The notes beneath the pieces are model-generated. The model worked only from the letters and a program-made list of their open reading frames with translations, ran no database searches and was not told the origin of the DNA. From the NCBI GenBank assembly GCA_015654595.1, contig JAATGQ010000071.1, positions 1 through 64,000 of the forward strand: 64,000 bases of DNA, read 5' to 3'. Shown piece after piece: positions 60,300 through 64,000 of this stretch. The number at the start of each line of letters is the position of its first letter. Within the stretch, counting starts at the first letter, position 1. The stretch comes from Chitinophagales bacterium. GTDB lineage: Bacteria; Bacteroidota; Bacteroidia; Chitinophagales; Chitinophagaceae. Made by a program: the position numbers and the translations under genes.

Positions 60300-60772
60300 G
60301 CTTATTTCGAACGCAGTTATTCACATAAATCGGCTTTGGCACAGTTTATGGTTACTATTTCACAGAAACACGAAAAAATAGAGGGTGATTCAAACTCACT
60401 CCAAAAAAATATATACAGCTGTTCATCAGCTTCAACTCTTTCTACGGTTTAGGGTTTAGGGGTTAAAAAGGGGGGTATTCCTACTCCCCTTCCTTTTAAA
60501 AATCACTTTCCTGCCGTTGGCCCCATTTCTCCTTATTCCGTGTAATCGTACTTGTTAACGTACTACCCTTATTTTATGTACTCTTCAATCCGTAGCCAAC
60601 CCGTTTTTAATCTCTGATATTACCTTGCAAAAAACCCGTTCGACAAGCGACCAGGCCCAAGAATCTAATTTTCTGCTGAAGACCACGTATTAAAATCTGT
60701 TTCCGGAAGACCAACCTTTTTTTACCCCGGAAAGAAGCCCTCCCGGCACTCTAGTAGTCGGGAGGGTTTTTT
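60300..60772 (+). ncRNA. Candidate noncoding RNA, boundaries uncertain
   Basis: Argued from the orphan terminator at its 3' end and the hairpins described for 60468-60491 and 60700-60733. A TTTG at 60334 with a TATTTC at about 60356 could be a weak promoter. The RNA belongs to no class I recognise and could simply be the leader-proximal remnant of something else. Confidence 0.3.
60738..60772 (+). terminator. Strong rho-independent terminator without an obvious gene
   Basis: CCCTCCCG (60738-60745) / CGGGAGGG (60759-60766) with a 13-nt loop and TTTTTT. On the minus strand it also reads as a hairpin. Two more hairpins follow at 60789-60807 (GCCGGCCC-cgt-GGGCCGGC, then TTGTTTTATTT) and 60820-60840 (GGGCT / AGCCC). 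Confidence 0.75.
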
Positions 60773-60858
60773 ATTTGGGCCTTCGGCCGCCGGCCCCGTG
60801 GGCCGGCTTGTTTTATTTGGGGCTTTAATAAAAGTAGCCCTAAATAAAAAAACGGAAG

Positions 60859-61380
60859 CTATTTTCTCAAGATCTTATAGACGCGGATTGCACTCATCAG
60901 CGCGATGACGAAGCAGAAAAGGCCGAGCAGGCCCCAGACCCAGCTCATGCTTTGTTTGACGACGACGAGCATGACGATAGCAACGAGGAAGATGGTGGCT
61001 ACTTCATTCCAGATGCGAAGCTGCTGGCCGGAATATTTGAAAACGCCCTTCGACTGCTGGCGAAAGATAGCGTGAAGTGAAAAGTGATAAGCGTAGAGCG
61101 CAATGACAAAGCCGATCTTGACGAGCAGCCAGGTCGGCGCCGCGCCATACATATACATCATCCACGGACCAAAGATCAGCGTAAGGATAGCAGATGGCCA
61201 GGTGATCCCAAACCAAAGCCGGCGGATCATAATACGATATTGATCCAGCAGGATGGAGCGGGCGGGCTCTGGTTTTTCGGCGGCCTCGGCATTGTAGACA
61301 AAGAGACGCACGATGTAGAACAGCCCGCTAAACCAGGTTACGATAAAGATGATGTGCAGCGCTTTGATATAGCTATACAT
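60859..61380 (-). CDS. hemJ: Protoporphyrinogen IX oxidase HemJ-type (CopD family) membrane protein
   Basis: 173 residues with four to five membrane helices. The HemJ signature is present: LHIIFIVTWFSGLFYIVRLFVYN with conserved His and Arg, then RLWFGITWPSAILTLIFGPWMM, and WLLVKIGFVIALYAYHFSLHAIFRQ with Lys/Tyr/His. In HemJ organisms this enzyme oxidises protoporphyrinogen IX before ferrochelatase. It lies 87 nt downstream of hemH on the same strand, with hemA divergent, so the heme context supports the call over a general CopD role. Confidence 0.9.
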   Translation of the reverse strand: MYSYIKALHIIFIVTWFSGLFYIVRLFVYNAEAAEKPEPARSILLDQYRIMIRRLWFGITWPSAILTLIFGPWMMYMYGAAPTWLLVKIGFVIALYAYHFSLHAIFRQQSKGVFKYSGQQLRIWNEVATIFLVAIVMLVVVKQSMSWVWGLLGLFCFVIALMSAIRVYKILRK

Positions 61381-61467
61381 AGGATCAATTGTTTTGCGAA
61401 CGAAGGGACGCCGGGTTGCGGCCGCGGCGGCGGACTGCGGACGGCGGGTGAACGACGTAGCGCCGGT

Positions 61468-62553
61468 TTACAATTCCAGCTTACTGGCCGAAGGCGCCTT
61501 TTTCTGTAAGATCATCGATTTGTCTCCTGCAGCATAGTCCTTCACATAACCTTCCAGCGTCCTGACCCAACGAGGATCAACGTTCAGACAGGGGATCATC
61601 GTATAGGCTTCGCCGCCAGCCCCCATAAAGGTTTCTCTCCCTCTTATCTCAAGCTCTTCAAGGGTTTCCAGGCAATCGCTGATAAAGGCGGGGGAAAGGA
61701 TGAGCAGTCTCCTGATCCCTTCCTTTGGCATCTCTTCCAGCCGGATATCGGTAAAGGGTTCGAGCCAGCCCTTGCCAAGACGGGACTGGAAGGAATTGCT
61801 ATATTTTCCTTCGGCAATTCCCAGCAATTTTACGATGGCCTTTGTGGTAGCAAAACACTGATGGCGGTAACAGAATTCGTGCGCGGGCGAAGCGACATCA
61901 CAACAGTCGCCGGAAGTCATACAATGCTTTCCCGTCGGATCGGTCTTCTGTACATGCCGTGCCGGCACGCCATGATAGCTGAACAGGATATGATCGTACT
62001 CCTGTTCAAGATAGGGCCGGATATGTTCGCTAAAGGCCTCAAGATACCGGGCCTCATTGTAGAATGGCTTTATAAACTTCAGCGCAAATTTGTATTTCTT
62101 TTTTTTATGAACTTCCTGGGCATATTCCACCGCTGTTTCGTAAGAAGCCATCGCATAATGCGGATAAAGGGGAATGGCAATGACCTCTTCCAGATCCGGG
62201 ATACGCTGCAACAGCTTTTCGTAGGCGGATTCCATCGTAGGGTTGCCATAGCGCATCGCTATTTCCACCGGCTCATCTACCACTTTCTGCAAAGCGGCCT
62301 GCAGCTTCTCGGTCAATACGATCAGCGGCGAGCCTTCGTTCGTCCAGATGGTTTGATAGGCTTCCGCGGACTTTGCAGCGCGGAAAGGCACGATGATACC
62401 GCCAACCAATATTTTCCTGAACAGCCAGGGATAATCGATCACGCGTTTGTCCATCAAAAACTCCATTAAATACGTGTGTACGTCTTTTGTAGAAGTGGAA
62501 TCCGGAGAACCAAGATTCAGCAGGATGATGGCTCGCTTGCCTGTAGTAGTCAT
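61468..62553 (-). CDS. hemH: Ferrochelatase
   Basis: 361 residues from the ATG at 62553 (MTTTGKRAIILLNLGSP). Motifs: NLGSPDSTSTKDV, AMRYGNP, LFSYHGVPARHVQKTDPTGKHC with the metal-site His, and SPAFISDCLETLEELE with the second ligand Glu. It inserts Fe2+ into protoporphyrin IX. An in-frame Met at 62568 exists but adds only IIII-rich residues. A TACCTTTG element sits 13 nt upstream. Confidence 0.96.
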   Translation of the reverse strand: MTTTGKRAIILLNLGSPDSTSTKDVHTYLMEFLMDKRVIDYPWLFRKILVGGIIVPFRAAKSAEAYQTIWTNEGSPLIVLTEKLQAALQKVVDEPVEIAMRYGNPTMESAYEKLLQRIPDLEEVIAIPLYPHYAMASYETAVEYAQEVHKKKKYKFALKFIKPFYNEARYLEAFSEHIRPYLEQEYDHILFSYHGVPARHVQKTDPTGKHCMTSGDCCDVASPAHEFCYRHQCFATTKAIVKLLGIAEGKYSNSFQSRLGKGWLEPFTDIRLEEMPKEGIRRLLILSPAFISDCLETLEELEIRGRETFMGAGGEAYTMIPCLNVDPRWVRTLEGYVKDYAAGDKSMILQKKAPSASKLEL

Positions 62554-62565
62554 AATAATAATTTG

Positions 62566-62573
62566 CAAAGGTA
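62566..62573 (-). promoter_or_regulatory. -7 element for hemH
   Basis: TACCTTTG on the minus strand, followed by C, exact TAnnTTTG. No clear TTTG -33 box. Confidence 0.4.
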
Positions 62574-62740
62574 CGTGAAATAGGCGGTCGTGGATGGATT
62601 CGCAGGCGTCGGAATTTTTGGAAGAATCTGCAGTTGGAGTATTGCGGCCTCGTTCCGATTTACCCCCGCGGGCTGATTTCTTGTCTTTTTGCGGGTTTTT
62701 GTTGATTAAATTTCATTAAATGATGATTATCAGCCTTACA

Positions 62741-62758
62741 AATGACATTGTAATGACA
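62741..62758. promoter_or_regulatory. Direct repeat upstream of the hemA promoter
   Basis: AATGACA at 62741-62747 and 62752-62758, start-to-start 11 bp (one helical turn), ending 11 nt before the -33 box. Could be a binding site for a dimeric regulator. Further upstream ATTAAA occurs at 62705 and 62715. Confidence 0.35.
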
Positions 62759-62769
62759 GTAAAATTCGT

Positions 62770-62797
62770 TTTGTAGGATCTTTCCAGAGTAATTTTG
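62770..62797 (+). promoter_or_regulatory. Promoter of hemA
   Basis: TTTG at 62770-62773, 16-nt spacer, TAATTTTG at 62790-62797 (exact TAnnTTTG, followed by C). The leader to the ATG at 62825 would be about 20 nt. Confidence 0.6.
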
Positions 62798-62824
62798 CGT
62801 TCATATACAACAAGCTGTAGAATA

Positions 62825-64000
62825 ATGGGAACCAAAACCTCGGACATTTCAGGATTTTACGTAGTCGGGATCAACTATAAAAAGACGGATGCATCCATCA
62901 GAGGTCAATTCGCCATCGGTAATGAGCAATACGAAAAGATTTTACAGCAGGCCACATCCCGCCATCTTCCCGAAGTCTTTGTTTTATCTACTTGCAATCG
63001 CACAGAAATCTATGGTTTTGCGGACAGCGCGCAGCAGCTGGCCGAGCTTTTGTGCAGTGAGACGATTGGAAATATTGAAACTTTTTTGGATATCGCCTAT
63101 ATCAAGAAAGCGCACGAGGCTATCGAACACCTTTTCCTGGTAGGCGCCGGCATCGATTCTCAGATCCTCGGGGATTATGAGATCGTCGGTCAGATCAAGC
63201 AGGCGGTAAAATTCGCCCGCGATCGTCAGCATATCGGCGCCTCGACCGAAAGGCTGGTCAACAGCGTGCTTCAATCCTCCAAATCTGTCAAGAACAATAC
63301 GGCGCTTAGCGGCGGAACGGTCTCTGTATCCTTTGCCGCTATCCAGTACATTCGGGAGAAGATCGCCAGCCCTTCTGAAAAGAAGATCCTGCTTGTTGGT
63401 ATCGGCAAGCTCGGCCGGAATACCTGCCGCAATATGGTCGACTATCTAGCTACGCATAATATCACGCTGGTTAACCGTACAGAAAGCCGGGCTGCAGAGC
63501 TCGCGGCCGAAATGGGTGTCAAACATGCCCCGATGGAGCGGATCGCCGAAGAGGTAAAGGCTGCCGATATCATCCTGGTTGCCACCAACGCCGAACAGCC
63601 TACCCTGCTGCGTTCCTACCTGGAAGGACAAAATGAGAAGCTGCTGATCGATCTTTCGATCCCCTGCAATATCGAAAAGTCCTGCGCGGAACTGCCCGGC
63701 ATGTCACTGATCAATGTCGATGAGCTTTCCCGTATCAAGGACGAGACGCTGCAAAAGCGCGAGGCTGAAGTTCCCAGAGCCAAGGAGATCATCGCTGAGC
63801 ATATTGCAGAATTGATGGAATGGTACGCGATGCGCAGACATGTCCCCGTCCTCAAAGCTGTAAAAACGAAATTGAAAGAATTACATACCAGCCCTTTGTT
63901 TACCCGTCTCTCAGGAGAACCCTTTCCCCAGGCTACGGATACGGATGAGCAGATCCAAAGAGTCATCAACGGGATGGCCACCCGGATGCGCCAGCAGAAT
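62825..64000 (+). CDS. hemA: Glutamyl-tRNA reductase (3' partial)
   Basis: The frame is open to the window end; 392 residues visible of about 410-430. Active-site Cys in VLSTCNRTEIY, then GAGIDSQILGDYEIVGQIKQA, the NADPH-domain motif LLVGIGKLGRNTCRNM, and the C-terminal dimerisation helix beginning IIAEHIAELMEWYAMRRHVPV. It reduces glutamyl-tRNA to glutamate-1-semialdehyde, the first committed heme step in the C5 pathway. It starts 271 nt from hemH in the opposite direction, so the heme genes share a control region. Confidence 0.97.
   Translation, partial: MGTKTSDISGFYVVGINYKKTDASIRGQFAIGNEQYEKILQQATSRHLPEVFVLSTCNRTEIYGFADSAQQLAELLCSETIGNIETFLDIAYIKKAHEAIEHLFLVGAGIDSQILGDYEIVGQIKQAVKFARDRQHIGASTERLVNSVLQSSKSVKNNTALSGGTVSVSFAAIQYIREKIASPSEKKILLVGIGKLGRNTCRNMVDYLATHNITLVNRTESRAAELAAEMGVKHAPMERIAEEVKAADIILVATNAEQPTLLRSYLEGQNEKLLIDLSIPCNIEKSCAELPGMSLINVDELSRIKDETLQKREAEVPRAKEIIAEHIAELMEWYAMRRHVPVLKAVKTKLKELHTSPLFTRLSGEPFPQATDTDEQIQRVINGMATRMRQQN

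Larger units (their letters stand above)
59882..60858. other. Long gene-free region with structured, terminator-closed segment
   Basis: No ORF of substance in 977 bases. 59960-60270 is G-rich spacer. From 60300 to 60775 the sequence becomes A/T-rich with hairpins at 60468-60491 (AAGGGG / CCCCTT) and 60700-60733 (TTTCCGG / CCGGAAA), and telomere-like TTTAGGG-TTTAGGGG words at 60447-60461. It ends in a strong terminator (60738-60772), so a + strand noncoding transcript is plausible. I tried matching tmRNA, SRP RNA, 6S and RNase P motifs and found none. Confidence 0.5.

Noticed and set aside
60300-60772. tmRNA, SRP RNA, RNase P RNA or 6S RNA
   Set aside because: I looked for the tRNA-like end with GGTTCGA and CCA, the SRP GGTCAGGTCCGGAAGGAAGC core and the RNase P GAGGAAAGTCC core and saw none; left as an unknown candidate.
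60738-60840. Terminator of hemJ only
   Set aside because: The first hairpin has its U-tract on the + strand and a strong one there, so it cannot be explained by hemJ alone, though the following hairpins may serve hemJ.

Overview
The window reads as chromosome of a member of the Bacteroidota, most likely the family Chitinophagaceae. The reasons are the arginine cluster that uses an acylornithine carbamoyltransferase (ArgF') instead of ordinary OTCase, a GldB-like lipoprotein, a MoxR/DUF58/BatA-type operon, DUF3078 and DUF2490 outer-surface proteins, a bacterial GGGP-synthase family protein, a degenerate-zinc-finger DksA protein next to ileS, and repeated TAnnTTTG(C) -7 elements with TTTG -33 boxes. 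Species cannot be fixed from the sequence. Gene content is mostly housekeeping. I recognised no rRNA, tRNA, transposase, phage gene or CRISPR array.

Layout. 1-1.3 kb: left-truncated gamma-carbonic-anhydrase-like gene, a tiny lipoprotein and an orphan hypothetical. 1.3-7.9 kb: AI-2E-type permease (+), then a leftward operon moxR > DUF58 > BatD-like > batA > rsgA. 8-9 kb: two paralogous small lipoproteins. 9.3-13.8 kb: nadE, a TfoX-N protein, GldB-like lipoprotein, YcxB-like protein and a 42-residue lipoprotein. 14-18.9 kb: B12-dependent ribonucleotide reductase interrupted by a 402-residue intein at its active-site cysteine. 19-21.3 kb: DUF2490 protein, small GNAT, GGGP synthase. 21.4-30.6 kb: a complete arginine operon (leader ORF and terminator, GNAT acyltransferase, argG, cupin, argC, argD, argF', argB, argE, argH). 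30.9-35.2 kb: phosphoglucomutase and glycogen phosphorylase. 35.2-39.1 kb (leftward): DUF2278, M28 peptidase, LytTR regulator and its kinase. 39.4-48.7 kb: dxs, pirin, scpA, DUF3078, mscL, ppk2, frr, a WecA-like transferase, transketolase N-half. 48.7-59.9 kb: LolC/E-like permease with rbfA, MsbA-like ABC exporter, S9 peptidase, dksA-like and ileS. 59.9-60.86 kb: a 977-base gene-free stretch ending in strong terminators. 60.9-64 kb: heme genes hemJ and hemH leftward, hemA rightward and cut by the window end.

The arginine operon is the most coherent system. It holds every step from glutamate acylation to argininosuccinate cleavage. The carbamoyltransferase carries Val at the position that separates acetyl- from succinyl-ornithine enzymes, so the pathway may run through N-succinyl intermediates. 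Between promoter and first enzyme lies a short ORF whose last ten codons include five Arg codons, followed by a hairpin with a U6 tract: the layout of a transcription attenuator responding to arginyl-tRNA. This is the best candidate for an undescribed regulatory system here.

A second theme is low-complexity expansion. Gly-, Ala-, Ser/Gln- or Lys/Pro-rich tracts are inserted in loops or tails of otherwise conserved proteins (ArgF', NrdJ, DUF58, BatD-like, NadE linker, DksA-like), and many intergenic spaces are G-rich degenerate repeats. Several perfect hairpins between genes and the 60 kb locus are also unexplained.
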